A stretch of DNA of 35,995 nucleotides from Defluviicoccus sp. bin129 (lineage in GTDB: Bacteria > Pseudomonadota > Alphaproteobacteria > MPNO01). This document shows positions 23,262 through 31,614 of the stretch, piece after piece. The DNA lies in assembly GCA_002239065.1 (NCBI GenBank), contig MPNO01000048.1:1-35995 (forward strand), read 5' to 3'. The position numbers and the translations under genes are program-made. Under the pieces are notes generated by a model. That model was not told where the DNA came from, did no database searches, and saw nothing but the letters and a program-made list of their open reading frames with translations. Positions within the stretch are counted from its first letter, which is position 1. Every line of letters begins with the position of its first letter.

Positions 23262-23311
23262 AGGGGGAGGAAACGTCCAAGAGCAGGGAGGCTGGATGCG
23301 GCTTCCTTGGA
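23262..23311 (+). ncRNA. Candidate small structured RNA with two GGGAGG motifs
   Basis: After the hairpin at 23233-23261 the plus strand has GGGGGAGGAAACG, then TCCAAG (23276-23281) that pairs with CTTGGA (23306-23311), enclosing a loop with a second AGGGAGG. Two exposed GGGAGG motifs in a hairpin context are seen in the alphaproteobacterial suhB/mmgR (alpha-r8) sRNA family. The pattern match is by eye and partial, no promoter or U-rich end was found, and this could equally be a 3' UTR. Confidence 0.28.
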
Positions 23312-23394
23312 CAGCAAAACCGCATGCGCAGAAAGTGGCCCGTACCCCCGGCGGGCGCAACGGGCAAATTGTCGCAGGCGGTGAGAAATCCGGG

Positions 23395-24321
23395 CTAGGC
23401 GTACTTGCCCGAGACCTGGGTGGTGTGCGGGCCCTCGAGGCCCTTCTCGGCGTGTTGCAGCCTCGTCACCCGGTTCCAGCCGCGCTTGAGGTCGTCCCTT
23501 ATGTCGATGGCGAGGCGGCCGACCTGCTCGATCTCGAGCTCGACCCGGTCGCCGTCCTGGAACGGGTGCAGGCCGCGGTGGTTGGTCCCGGTCGCCACGA
23601 TGTCGCCCGGCACCAGCGGGTGGATCGAGGACAGCCAGGAGATGCAGCGCGGGATCTTGTGCGCCATGTCGTCGGTGTTGAAGTCCTGCATCAGCTCGCC
23701 GTTGTTCCACAGCCTGACCTGGAGGTTCTGCGGGTCGGCGATCTCGTCCTTGGTCACGATCCACGGCCCGACCGGCGCAAAGGTCTTGCGCGACTTGACC
23801 TGGAAGAAGGTGTTGCCGGGCGGCGGCAGGGCGCGCGCCGAGCCGTCGATGAAGCAGGTCCAGCCGAAGACGTGGTCCATCGCGTCGGCCTCCGGGACGT
23901 TGTCGGCGGGCTTGCCGATGATGGCGGCGAGCTCGGCCTCGCCCTCGAACACCGCGGCCGGCACGTCGGGCAGGATCATCGTGTCCTCGTGGCCGATCAC
24001 CGCGCCGGGCGATTTGTGGAAGGCGTTGATCTGCGCCGGCGCGTCCCTGGTGCCGTCCTCCATGTAGTTGACCGCCATGCAGTCGATGGTGGCGGGCCGC
24101 GGCACCGGCGGGCGGATGCGCGCATCGGCGAGCGGCGTCCCGCCCCCGTTCGCCGCCGCTTCCTCCAGCCTGCCGCGATACGCGTCGAAGCGGGCGATCA
24201 GCCCGTTGATCAGGTCGCCGCGCTCGACATGGGGGATGTCGGAGAGGATTTCGGTGACGTCGACCACGGAATCGCCCGCGAGCACGCCGAGGCGGAAATC
24301 GTCGAAATAGAGCAGTCTCAT
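23395..24321 (-). CDS. Fumarylacetoacetate hydrolase (FAH) family protein
   Basis: A 308-residue metal-dependent enzyme of the FAH fold. The signature acidic residues are visible: Glu-x-Glu in FEGEAELAAIIGK (about residues 125-137) and Asp in FGWTCFIDGSAR (about 150-161), with TGTNHRGLHPFQDGD near 243-257. It is likely an acylpyruvase, a 2-hydroxyhepta-2,4-diene-dioate type hydratase or isomerase, or an oxaloacetate decarboxylase; the family is too broad to choose. Its ATG overlaps the upstream stop by ATGA (24318-24321), so it is coupled with the carboxymuconolactone-decarboxylase-like gene. Such pairs occur in aromatic-compound degradation, which is the best guess for its role. Confidence 0.85.
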   Translation of the reverse strand: MRLLYFDDFRLGVLAGDSVVDVTEILSDIPHVERGDLINGLIARFDAYRGRLEEAAANGGGTPLADARIRPPVPRPATIDCMAVNYMEDGTRDAPAQINAFHKSPGAVIGHEDTMILPDVPAAVFEGEAELAAIIGKPADNVPEADAMDHVFGWTCFIDGSARALPPPGNTFFQVKSRKTFAPVGPWIVTKDEIADPQNLQVRLWNNGELMQDFNTDDMAHKIPRCISWLSSIHPLVPGDIVATGTNHRGLHPFQDGDRVELEIEQVGRLAIDIRDDLKRGWNRVTRLQHAEKGLEGPHTTQVSGKYA

Positions 24322-24932
24322 GTTTTCGGTCCTTCACGTTTGGGAAGCCGGGCCTGCTGGCCCGGGCGGAGCTGCACGTCGAACGCCGCCAGCAGCGCGG
24401 CGGTCGCGGCGTACATCCCCATCAGGGACACCAGGTCGACCAGGCCGCGCGTGCCGAACGCCGCATGCGCCCTTGCATAGGTCGCGGCGCTCACGCGATG
24501 CGCCTCGAACAGCTCGCGGCCGAGCGCGATCGTCGCCGCCCCGGCCTCGTCGAGCCCGTCGACGGGGCCGCCGCCGCGGATCGCCTCGATGGTCTCCCGC
24601 GACACCCCCTCGGCGAGCGCGGCGGGCTCGTGCTGCGCCCATTCGAACTGGCAGTCATGGGCGCGCGCGGTGACCAGGATGGCGATCTCGCGGATCGCGC
24701 CCGGCAGGCCGGTCTCCCAGCGCAGATAGCGGTTGAGCGGCTGGGCGATCGCGGCGAGTTCCGGGCTGTGCAGCCTGAGCCCGCCCGGCCCGTAGAGCCC
24801 GACCAGCGAGCGGGTGTCCGGCCCGGCGAGCTGGTCGAAGATTTCCCGCGCCGCCGCCGGCAGGTCTTCGCGCCGCGGCAGGGGGAGCCGGCTCCCGGAG
24901 TCTGGGTCGATGTCGGATTGTATGTCGGGCAT
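24318..24932 (-). CDS. Carboxymuconolactone decarboxylase-like protein
   Basis: A 204-residue helical protein of the CMD/AhpD superfamily. The core helices are PGAIREIAILVTARAHDCQF and EWAQHEPAALAEGVSRETI, in which CMD members usually have a general acid/base His; the His of AQHEP is present. The Cys-x2-Cys of AhpD-type redox members is absent (only one Cys, in HDCQF), so a peroxidase role is unlikely. It is the first gene of a coupled pair with the FAH-family gene. The start ATG at 24932 lacks a good Shine-Dalgarno. Upstream lies a family A repeat (25001-25254), and no clear promoter was seen. Confidence 0.82.
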   Translation of the reverse strand: MPDIQSDIDPDSGSRLPLPRREDLPAAAREIFDQLAGPDTRSLVGLYGPGGLRLHSPELAAIAQPLNRYLRWETGLPGAIREIAILVTARAHDCQFEWAQHEPAALAEGVSRETIEAIRGGGPVDGLDEAGAATIALGRELFEAHRVSAATYARAHAAFGTRGLVDLVSLMGMYAATAALLAAFDVQLRPGQQARLPKREGPKT

Positions 24933-25000
24933 GTCGGTCGGGTGTCGTGCGAACAGCGCCTGTCATAGACGAGCGGCGTCGCGCCGGCAAATCGGCTCCA

Positions 25001-25254
25001 CATCATTTCGAGCGAAGCGAAACGGAGTGGAGAAACAACGTCATTTCGACCGGAGCGCGAAGCGCGTCCCCCCATGTCGTCATTTCGACCGGAGCGCCGG
25101 AGGCGCGGAGTGGAGAAACCTCCCTGCCCCATGGGGACAAGGTTTCTCCACTCCGCCGTGCTCCGCACGGCTCCGGTCGAAATGACGAGGGGGACCGCCG
25201 TACTGCGCACGGCTACGCCCCGGATCGAATCCGGGGTCCGTCGAAATGACGAGG
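25001..25254. repeat. Family A repeats between two minus-strand genes
   Basis: A diverged element (CATCATTTCGAGCGAAGCG, 25001-25036), a left-arm copy from about 25039, a full palindrome 25078-25187 and a partial copy with centre CGGATCGAATCCGG (about 25197-25251). The last one ends within about ten bases of the stop codon of the molybdoenzyme gene at 25260. The interval 24933-25259 contains no gene; the frames there translate to the same repeat strings as elsewhere. Confidence 0.85.
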
Positions 25255-25259
25255 GAGAC

Positions 25260-27488
25260 CTAGGCCCCCTCGACCAGCCGCCTGATCTCCGGCGGGGTGA
25301 GGGGGAGCGCGCATGGCGCGACGCCGAGCGCGTCGGCCACGGCGTTGGCGATCAGCCCGCCGACCGGGACGATTCCGCCTTCGCCTGCGCCCTTGACGCC
25401 GAGCGGGTTGACCGGTGAGGGGTGGTTTTCGGTCAGGATCGCCTGGATGCGCGGCGCCTCGCAGGCGGTCGGCATCAGGTAGTCGGCGAGGCTCGCCGCG
25501 AGGGGCTGGCCCGCCTTGTCATAGGGCATGTCTTCCATCAGAGCCCCGCCGATCCCCTGCACCGCCGCGCCGACCGCCTGGCCGGCCAGGGTGAGCGGGT
25601 TGACGATGCGCCCGGCATCCTCGACGGCGACATAGTCGAGGATCTCCACCGCCCCGGTCTCCGCGTCGACCGCGACCCGGGCGGCGTGCGTCCCGTAGGC
25701 ATAGGTGTGGCGGTGGTTGTCGAAGCTCCCTTCCGCCTCGATCCCGGCATCGGCGATCGCGGCGAGCGGCAGTTCCCCGCCCGGCCCCGACAGGCGGTCG
25801 CCGTCGACGATGCGGATCTCCGCCGCATCGCAGCCCATGCGCCCGGCCGCTTCCGCCCGGAGCTTCGCTCTCAGGCTCTCCGCCGCGCGAAGAATCGCCG
25901 AGCCCGCCATCACCGTCGAGCGCGAGTGGTAGGACCCGAACCCCTCGCTGACATCGGAGGTCGATCCGTGATGCACGCCCGAGATCGCCGCCAGCGGGCG
26001 CTCCAGCGCGTCCGCCGCGATCTGCGCGAACGCGGTCTCGATGCCCTGGCCGAGCGACGACGAGCCGACATGGACCGCCACCCTGCCATCCGCTTCCAGC
26101 ACCAGACGCGCGGTCTCGCGCGGACCCGCCGCGCCGCCCTCGATGAACGGGCCGACCGCCGCGCCGATCCGCCTGCCGTCGGCGAGGGCGCCGGAATGCG
26201 CCGCCCTGTCCGCCCATCCGAACGCCTCCAGGCATCGGTCGAAGGCCTCGACGTGGTCGCCGCTGTCGAGCGAATCCTCGCGTGGGAAGGGGGCGATGCG
26301 GGCCAGCGCGTAGGGCATGTCGGCGGCGCGCGGCAGGTTGCGGCGGCGGAATTCGGCGCGCTCGATGCCGAGATCGGCGGCGGCGAGGTCGACCAACCGC
26401 TCGCGGAAGAAATCGGCCTCGAACCGGCCCGGGCCGCGATAGGTGCCGATCGGCGATTTGGCGGTCAGCGCCAGCGCCACCGTCGCGTCGATATCGGCGA
26501 TCCGGTAGGGGCCGCTCAGGAACTGGGCGATGTTGCGCGGGCCGATGACGCCGTTGGTCCTGACATAGGCGCCGATATCGGCCACCGCCTCGGCGCGCAG
26601 CGCGAGGATCGTCCCGTCGCGGCCGCAGGCGATGGCGATGTCGCAGCGCGCCTCGCGGGCATGGGCGGAGGCGATCAGGTGTTCGCGCCGGTCCTCGATC
26701 CACTTGACCGGGCGGCCGAGATGCCAGGCGGCGAAGGGGACCAGGAAATCCTCGGGAAACCCCTCGCCGCGCAGCCCGAACCCGCCGCCGACATCGTTCT
26801 CCACCATGGCGATGGCGTGCTCGGCGAGGCCGAGCTGACCGGCCAGGGCGCGGCGCACCGCGAAGGACGCCTTGGCGGCGCCCGAGACGGTGAGCCGCGC
26901 GCCGTCCCACTCGGCGAGCAGCCCGCGCGGCTCCAGCGGCACCGCCGAGTGGCGCCCGACGGAAAGGCTCGCGGAGCGGGTATAGGGGGCGTTCGCGAAG
27001 GCCCGCGCCGCGTCGCCCTTTTGCGCCCTGTAGGCGATCGCGACGCCGTCCGGCGCGGCGTCGAACAGCGGTGCGTCGCAAGGCTCGATGTCGAGCGCGA
27101 CCGCCGCGGCGGCGTCCTCGGCGCGCGCCCGGCTGTCGGCGAGGACCAGCGCCACGGGCTCGCCCACGAAGCGGACCACGTCCCGGGCGATAACCGGCTG
27201 GGCGAAGGGTTCCAGCTCGGGCAGCGGGCAGAGCCGGATCGGCGTCACCGGCACCCGCCCCAGCCGCCCGGCGATGTCGCGCGCGGTGAGCACGGCCGCG
27301 ACGCCGGCCATCCGCGCCGCGCGCCCGGCGTCGATGCGGCGGATGCGCCCGTGCGGCTCGGGGCTCCTGAGCAGCGCCGCGTGCAGCAGGCCGGGCCGGC
27401 GGAGGTCGTCGACATAGGCGCCGGTCCCGGTGAGGAAGCGCGGGTCCTCGCGGCGCCGGACCGGCGCGCCGATCAGGACGTTGCGCAT
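25260..27488 (-). CDS. Molybdopterin hydroxylase large subunit (xanthine dehydrogenase/CoxL family), orphan
   Basis: This 742-residue protein is the molybdenum-cofactor subunit of the xanthine oxidase family. Domain order: N-terminal substrate-access domain (FLTGTGAYVDDL), then Moco regions. Recognisable are ENDVGGGFGLRG, YRGPGRFEADFFRE, GSSSLGQGIETAFAQIAADA and the catalytic Glu703 in VKGAGEGGI. The CO-dehydrogenase signature AYXCSFR is not present, so it is not form I CoxL. The usual iron-sulfur and FAD subunits are missing from the window, so it is an orphan or pairs with distant genes. Substrates could be an aldehyde, nicotinate-like or other N-heterocycle. A repeat ends within about ten bases of its stop. 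Confidence 0.85.
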   Translation of the reverse strand: MRNVLIGAPVRRREDPRFLTGTGAYVDDLRRPGLLHAALLRSPEPHGRIRRIDAGRAARMAGVAAVLTARDIAGRLGRVPVTPIRLCPLPELEPFAQPVIARDVVRFVGEPVALVLADSRARAEDAAAAVALDIEPCDAPLFDAAPDGVAIAYRAQKGDAARAFANAPYTRSASLSVGRHSAVPLEPRGLLAEWDGARLTVSGAAKASFAVRRALAGQLGLAEHAIAMVENDVGGGFGLRGEGFPEDFLVPFAAWHLGRPVKWIEDRREHLIASAHAREARCDIAIACGRDGTILALRAEAVADIGAYVRTNGVIGPRNIAQFLSGPYRIADIDATVALALTAKSPIGTYRGPGRFEADFFRERLVDLAAADLGIERAEFRRRNLPRAADMPYALARIAPFPREDSLDSGDHVEAFDRCLEAFGWADRAAHSGALADGRRIGAAVGPFIEGGAAGPRETARLVLEADGRVAVHVGSSSLGQGIETAFAQIAADALERPLAAISGVHHGSTSDVSEGFGSYHSRSTVMAGSAILRAAESLRAKLRAEAAGRMGCDAAEIRIVDGDRLSGPGGELPLAAIADAGIEAEGSFDNHRHTYAYGTHAARVAVDAETGAVEILDYVAVEDAGRIVNPLTLAGQAVGAAVQGIGGALMEDMPYDKAGQPLAASLADYLMPTACEAPRIQAILTENHPSPVNPLGVKGAGEGGIVPVGGLIANAVADALGVAPCALPLTPPEIRRLVEGA

Positions 27489-27518
27489 GGCGTCGAGGTG
27501 GCTCTCCCGGCACCCGTC

Positions 27519-27546
27519 CTGTCACCCCGAACAGGTCCGGGCTGAC
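27519..27546. repeat. Degenerate TGTCACCCC palindrome
   Basis: TGTCACCCCGAACAGGTCCGGGCTGACA is a decayed relative of the perfect hairpin at 29545-29591, with arms TGTCACCC and GGCTGACA around an altered centre. It lies 30 bases upstream of the molybdoenzyme start, in the 99-base gap 27489-27587. Confidence 0.5.
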
Positions 27547-27587
27547 ACCGGGGAGCGGGCACGGCGGAGAGAATTCCCGGAAACGCC

Positions 27588-28619
27588 CTACCCCAGCCAG
27601 GGCGGGACGGGGAGGTTCCTGGAGCGCAGGAATTCGGGGTTGAACAGCTTCGACTGGTAGCGCTGGCCGCCGTCGCACAGCACGGTGACGATCGTCTTGC
27701 CGGGGCCGAGCTCGCGGGCCAGGCGGATCGCGCCGGCGACGTTGATGCCGCTCGACCCGCCGAGGCAGAGCCCCTCCTCGGACAGCAGGTCGAAGATCGC
27801 CGGCAGGGCTTCGGAATCGGGGATCCGGAAGGGGATGTCGACCAGCGCCGCGGCGACGTTTTCGGTGATCCGGCCCTGGCCGATCCCCTCGGTGATCGAG
27901 CTCCCCTCGGACGCCAGCTCTCCGGTCCTGAAGTAGCTGTACATCGCCGCGCCCTCGGGGTCGGCGAGGCCGATGGTCACGTCCTTGTCGTAGGATTTGA
28001 GCGACTGGCTGACGCCGGCCAGCGTCCCCCCGGTGCCGATGGCGCAGACGAAGCCGTCCACCCTGCCGCCGGTCTGGCGCCAGATCTCCGGACCGGTCGA
28101 TTCGACATGGCCGCGCCAGTTGGCCGGGTTGTCCCACTGGTTGGCCCAGACGGCGCCGTTGGGCTCGGTCTCCGCGAGCTCTTGCGCGACCCGTTCGGAG
28201 ACCCGGACGTAGTTGCCCGGGTCGCGATAGGGCTTGGCCGGGACCAGCCTGACCTCGGCGCCGCAGAGCCTCAGCATGTCGATCTTTTCCTGGCTCTGGG
28301 TCTCCGGCATCACGATCACCGTGCGGTACCCGCGCGCGTTGCCGACCAAAGCGAGGCCGATGCCGGTATTGCCCGCGGTGCCCTCGACGATCGTCCCGCC
28401 CGGCCTGAGCACGCCGCGCTCCTCGGCGTCGCGGATCATGAAATAGGCCGCCCGGTCCTTCACCGAACCGCCCGGGTTGAGAAACTCGGCCTTGCCCAGG
28501 ATCTCGCAGCCGGTGGTCTCGGACGCCTTGTTGAGCCGGATCAGCGGCGTGTTGCCGACCGTGCCGGCGAAGCCGGACCGGCGGTCGCCGTCGATCACGC
28601 GGAAGTCAAAATCAGCCAT
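27588..28619 (-). CDS. cysK: Cysteine synthase A (O-acetylserine sulfhydrylase)
   Basis: This 343-residue PLP enzyme makes cysteine from O-acetylserine and sulfide. The PLP lysine is Lys54 (NPGGSVKDRAA). The substrate loop is IVEGTAGNTGIGL, the phosphate-binding loop is AIGTGGTLAGV and the C-terminal Ser of CLGGSSGIN is present. It is longer than E. coli CysK (323) mainly at the ends; the ATG at 28619 gives the family N-terminus. It follows cysE by 14 bases on the same strand, so the acetyltransferase and the synthase probably come from one mRNA and can form the cysteine synthase complex. Confidence 0.92.
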   Translation of the reverse strand: MADFDFRVIDGDRRSGFAGTVGNTPLIRLNKASETTGCEILGKAEFLNPGGSVKDRAAYFMIRDAEERGVLRPGGTIVEGTAGNTGIGLALVGNARGYRTVIVMPETQSQEKIDMLRLCGAEVRLVPAKPYRDPGNYVRVSERVAQELAETEPNGAVWANQWDNPANWRGHVESTGPEIWRQTGGRVDGFVCAIGTGGTLAGVSQSLKSYDKDVTIGLADPEGAAMYSYFRTGELASEGSSITEGIGQGRITENVAAALVDIPFRIPDSEALPAIFDLLSEEGLCLGGSSGINVAGAIRLARELGPGKTIVTVLCDGGQRYQSKLFNPEFLRSRNLPVPPWLG

Positions 28620-28633
28620 GCCCGCCTTTCCCG

Positions 28634-29365
28634 TCAGCCCGCGCGGCGCTCGGCCGGTCGGGTCTCCCGCCGGTCCTCGGCGGGCGCCGCCCCGGTCTCC
28701 TCGCCGACGTTCTCGACCGCCTCCAGCCGGGCGCGCAGCGCCGCCACCTCGGCCGACAGCGCGTCGAGCGCCTTGGCCGCCGGGTCGGGGATGTCGGGCC
28801 GCGGCGTGCCGTAGGCGTGGAAGGCCGTCGCCGGCTCGCCGTGCTGGCGCGGCAGCACCTGCTTGGCCGGGATGCCCACCATGGTGACGCCGGCCGGCAC
28901 GTCCTTCAGCACCACCGCGTTGGCGCCGATGCGCGCGTTCTCGCCCACCGTGACCGGGCCCAGCACCTGGGCGCCCGAGCCCACGATGACGCCTTTCTCC
29001 AGGGTCGGGTGGCGCTTCTCCCGGGCCAGCGAGACGCCGCCCAGCGTCACCCCGTGATAGAGGGTCACGTCGTCGCCGATTTCCGCGGTCTCGCCGATCA
29101 CGCAGCCCATGCCGTGATCGATGAAGACGCGGCGCCCGAGCGTCGCCCCGGGGTGGATCTCGATGCCGGTCAGCACGCGCCCGACATGCGAGACCAGCCG
29201 GCCGACGAGGCGGAGCCGCGCGCGCCACGCCGCGTTGGCGAGGCGGTGGAACAGCACCGCGTGCAGCCCCGGATAGCACAGCACGATCTCGAGCCGCGAG
29301 CGCGAGGCCGGGTCGCGCTCGGCGATCGCGTCGATGTCTTCCCTGAGGCGGTCCAGTCCCAACAT
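28634..29365 (-). CDS. cysE: Serine O-acetyltransferase (EpsC/short CysE type)
   Basis: This 243-residue enzyme acetylates serine with acetyl-CoA, the first step of cysteine synthesis. The start at 29365 gives [19 protein letters not shown]; the open frame extends far upstream but through repeat sequence. The left-handed beta-helix contains [28 protein letters not shown] (catalytic His84, Asp83 beside it) and [19 protein letters not shown]. Position 69 is Glu where E. coli CysE has Asp143, as in the short EpsC form. The C-terminus adds a coiled coil ([17 protein letters not shown]) and a charged tail. It is followed by cysK. A TTGACC box lies about 54 bases upstream, but no convincing -10 does. 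Confidence 0.9.
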   Translation of the reverse strand: MLGLDRLREDIDAIAERDPASRSRLEIVLCYPGLHAVLFHRLANAAWRARLRLVGRLVSHVGRVLTGIEIHPGATLGRRVFIDHGMGCVIGETAEIGDDVTLYHGVTLGGVSLAREKRHPTLEKGVIVGSGAQVLGPVTVGENARIGANAVVLKDVPAGVTMVGIPAKQVLPRQHGEPATAFHAYGTPRPDIPDPAAKALDALSAEVAALRARLEAVENVGEETGAAPAEDRRETRPAERRAG

Positions 29366-29544
29366 CCCGGAATCCTCGTGTTGAGCGGGGTGCCTGAAAA
29401 ACTGGTAAGCCCGCCCCGCCCGGTCAAGGCGTCCTGCGATACGCCCCACCCCCGGGCCGTCATGCCTGGCCCCCGGACCGGGTCCACTGCTGTCCGGTTC
29501 AGCCTTCGCCTCGGGCTCCGCCCCAATGGGCGAGACCGCCGCCG

Positions 29545-29591
29545 CCCCCCCTTTGTCACCCCGGATCAAGTCCGGGGTGACAAAGGGGGGG
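29545..29591. repeat. Perfect 21-bp stem hairpin
   Basis: Arms at 29545-29565 and 29571-29591 are perfectly complementary, with loop TCAAG. The core is TTTGTCACCCCGGA / TCCGGGGTGACAAA, extended by runs of seven C and seven G. The element lies in the 254 bases between the dddP-like gene and cysE and is a copy of a palindrome seen in degenerate form at 27519-27546. No T run follows on either strand, so it is better read as a mobile palindrome than as a terminator, although it could still impede transcription. The remainder of the gap holds a CGTCATGCC-type repeat fragment. Confidence 0.7.
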
Positions 29592-29619
29592 AAAGCACGC
29601 GAATTTCCGACCCGGGACC

Positions 29620-30876
29620 CTACCCCGTCTCGAACGGAAAGCTGTCCAGGCGTTGGTGGCCGGTCTCGGTCACCAGCATTTGGGTTTCCAGCTTGACGCT
29701 CTCCGACCCCAGTTCGGCCACCAGGCTTTCGACGGAGACCACCATCCCGGGCTCGAACGCGCCGGACGTGGCCAGGTCGGACCAGTCGACATGCAGCGGC
29801 ACCACCGGCCATTCGTCGGCCATGCCGACGCCGTGCACGGCCAGGGTGTAGCGATACGGAATGTGCGGCTCCGGGATCCGCCAGCTCTTCTCGTTGAACT
29901 CGGCGAAGTCGACGCCCGGGCGCACCAGGTCGAGATTGTGCCGGAGCTGGTCGAGCGCGGTCTCGTAAATCCGCCGCTGCCGGTCGCTCATCGGCGCGTA
30001 GCCGCAGATCCAGGAGCGCGAGACATCGGCGCAATAGCCGTAGGGTCCGACCATGTCGGTATCCAGCGCGATCATCTCGCCGGCCTCGCATACTTTGTCC
30101 GAGTACTCCTGGTACCACGGGTTGGTGCGCGGCCCCGATGTCAGCAGCTTGGTTTCCAGCCAGTCGCCGCCGGACCGCGCGTTCTCGAAATGAAGATGGG
30201 CCCAGAGCTCGCGCTCCGTGGCGCCGGGCACGGAGTGTTCGTAGACCCGCGCCATGGCGGCCTCGCAGACGCGCATCGTCCAGCGCATCAGCGCGATCTC
30301 GTCCCCGGACTTGATCGACCGCGCGATCTCCGCAAGCCGTCCGCCCTCCACATAGGTCAGACCGCGCGCCTCCAGCGCGTGCGCGCCGGCGCCGTCCAGC
30401 CGGTCGCAGGCGATGCGCCGGTTGCCGCCGCCGTGGATGCGCACCAGGTCGGCGATCTCGTCGGCCCAGCCGGCCATCGCGGCATCGGCCTTGTCGCCGG
30501 CCGCCATGAAGGTCCATGTCCTCGCGGTGCGCAGCTCGTCGATGCCCGGCAGCCCCTCGGACTGCTTGAGGCCGCCCTTGAACTCGAACATGATCGCCGG
30601 GCCGTCCGCGAATACCAGCGCGTAGCGCCAGGGATTGTGCATGCACCAGACCTGCATGTTCGAGCAATCGAAGGCGTAGCGGATATTGCCGGGATCGTAG
30701 AGCAGCAGCGCCGCGCAATCGGCGTCGGCGCAGCGCTCGCGCAGACGTCGCAGGCGATGGCTGCGGGCGCGGTCCAGCACCTCGCGGGACACCGGGCTCT
30801 TCAGCGGCCTGTCGGCGCCCTCCGGGTTGAGATAGGCCGCCTTTCTCCTGTCCTTGAAGACGCGACCGCCCGTCAT
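29620..30876 (-). CDS. dddP: DddP-like M24-family DMSP lyase
   Basis: This 418-residue protein has the pita-bread metallopeptidase fold used by DddP, which cleaves dimethylsulfoniopropionate to DMS and acrylate. Compared with known DddP it keeps the metal ligands: Asp272, Asp274, Asp284, His348, Glu383 and Glu397 correspond to Asp295, Asp297, Asp307, His371, Glu406 and Glu421. It also keeps the catalytic Asp354 ([10 protein letters not shown]; Asp377 in DddP). Family phrases [11 protein letters not shown] and [11 protein letters not shown] are present. True peptidases of the M24 clan lack this Asp in that place. It is about 30 residues shorter at the N-terminus. An upstream 17-bp palindrome (30905-30921) may be an operator. 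Activity on DMSP is inferred from these residues, not proven. Confidence 0.75.
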   Translation of the reverse strand: MTGGRVFKDRRKAAYLNPEGADRPLKSPVSREVLDRARSHRLRRLRERCADADCAALLLYDPGNIRYAFDCSNMQVWCMHNPWRYALVFADGPAIMFEFKGGLKQSEGLPGIDELRTARTWTFMAAGDKADAAMAGWADEIADLVRIHGGGNRRIACDRLDGAGAHALEARGLTYVEGGRLAEIARSIKSGDEIALMRWTMRVCEAAMARVYEHSVPGATERELWAHLHFENARSGGDWLETKLLTSGPRTNPWYQEYSDKVCEAGEMIALDTDMVGPYGYCADVSRSWICGYAPMSDRQRRIYETALDQLRHNLDLVRPGVDFAEFNEKSWRIPEPHIPYRYTLAVHGVGMADEWPVVPLHVDWSDLATSGAFEPGMVVSVESLVAELGSESVKLETQMLVTETGHQRLDSFPFETG

Positions 30877-30904
30877 GCCGGGCCCCCAGCATGTTGCCAC
30901 GCCC

Positions 30905-30921
30905 CGAGTCCTATGGACTCG
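30905..30921. promoter_or_regulatory. 17-bp perfect palindrome between dddP and the UDG-like gene
   Basis: CGAGTCC-TAT-GGACTCG, a perfect inverted repeat with a three-base centre, lies 29 bases upstream of the dddP ATG. On the minus strand TTGCCT (complement of 30931-30936) is a weak -35 candidate whose -10 would fall in the palindrome. It is a plausible regulator site for dddP, for the divergent gene, or for both. The remaining bases of 30877-30999 show nothing else. Confidence 0.4.
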
Positions 30922-30999
30922 CCACCAAACAGGCAATAGAGGGATTTGGCGGCCGGGTCCTCGACAGCGCTTCGCCGGCGTCCCCATACTGCGGGCCGG

Positions 31000-31614
31000 A
31001 TGGTGACCGCCGGCCGCCTTGTGCCCGAGGATCTCGATGCCCTGCTCGCCGAAGTGCGCGGCTGCCGCGTCTGCGCCGCCGACCTTCCGCTCGGGCCGCG
31101 CCCGGTGCTGCGCGCCGCCGCCTCGGCGCGGCTGCTGCTGGTCGGCCAGGCGCCGGGGACCAAGGTGCATGCGAGCGGCAAGCCGTGGACCGATGCGAGC
31201 GGCGACCGGCTGCGCGACTGGCTCGACCTCGACGCGGCGCGGTTCTACGACACGCGGCATATCGCCATCGTGCCGATGGGGTTCTGCTACCCGGGCGCGC
31301 TGCCGCGCGGCGGCGACCGCCCGCCGCGGCCCGAATGCGCGCCGCTCTGGCATCCCCGGATCGCCGCTTCGCTGCCCCGGGTCGCGCTCACCGTGCTGAT
31401 CGGGCAATACGCGCAAGCCTGGTATCTCGGCGCGCGCCGCAAGCGGACGCTGACCGGGACCGTCGCCGCCTGGCGCGATTACCTGCCGGGCTGCTTCCCG
31501 ATCCCGCATCCGAGCTGGCGCACGCTGGGCTGGCAGCGCCGCAACCCGTGGTTCGACGAAGAGCTCCTGCCCGAACTCCGCCGCCGGGTCCATGCGCTGG
31601 TCGGGGCCGGGTGA
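31000..31614 (+). CDS. Uracil-DNA glycosylase family protein
   Basis: This 204-residue protein belongs to the UDG superfamily. The motif-1 strand is LLVGQAPGTKVHASGKPW followed by DASGDRLRDWL; motif 2 is near HPSWRTLGWQRRNPWF. An N-terminal Cys pair (CRVCAADLP) sits where iron-sulfur UDGs carry ligands, but further Cys expected for a four-Cys cluster are not obvious (only FCYPG and GCFP contain others), so a cluster is doubtful. The KRRIH insert of UdgX is not present. Role: removal of uracil from DNA by base-excision repair, or an unknown base specificity. Its stop overlaps the transporter start by GTGA. Confidence 0.78.
   Translation: MVTAGRLVPEDLDALLAEVRGCRVCAADLPLGPRPVLRAAASARLLLVGQAPGTKVHASGKPWTDASGDRLRDWLDLDAARFYDTRHIAIVPMGFCYPGALPRGGDRPPRPECAPLWHPRIAASLPRVALTVLIGQYAQAWYLGARRKRTLTGTVAAWRDYLPGCFPIPHPSWRTLGWQRRNPWFDEELLPELRRRVHALVGAG

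Noticed and set aside
29545..29591. Rho-independent terminator of the dddP-like gene
   Set aside because: The stem is perfect, but no T run follows on the minus strand; classed as a palindromic repeat.
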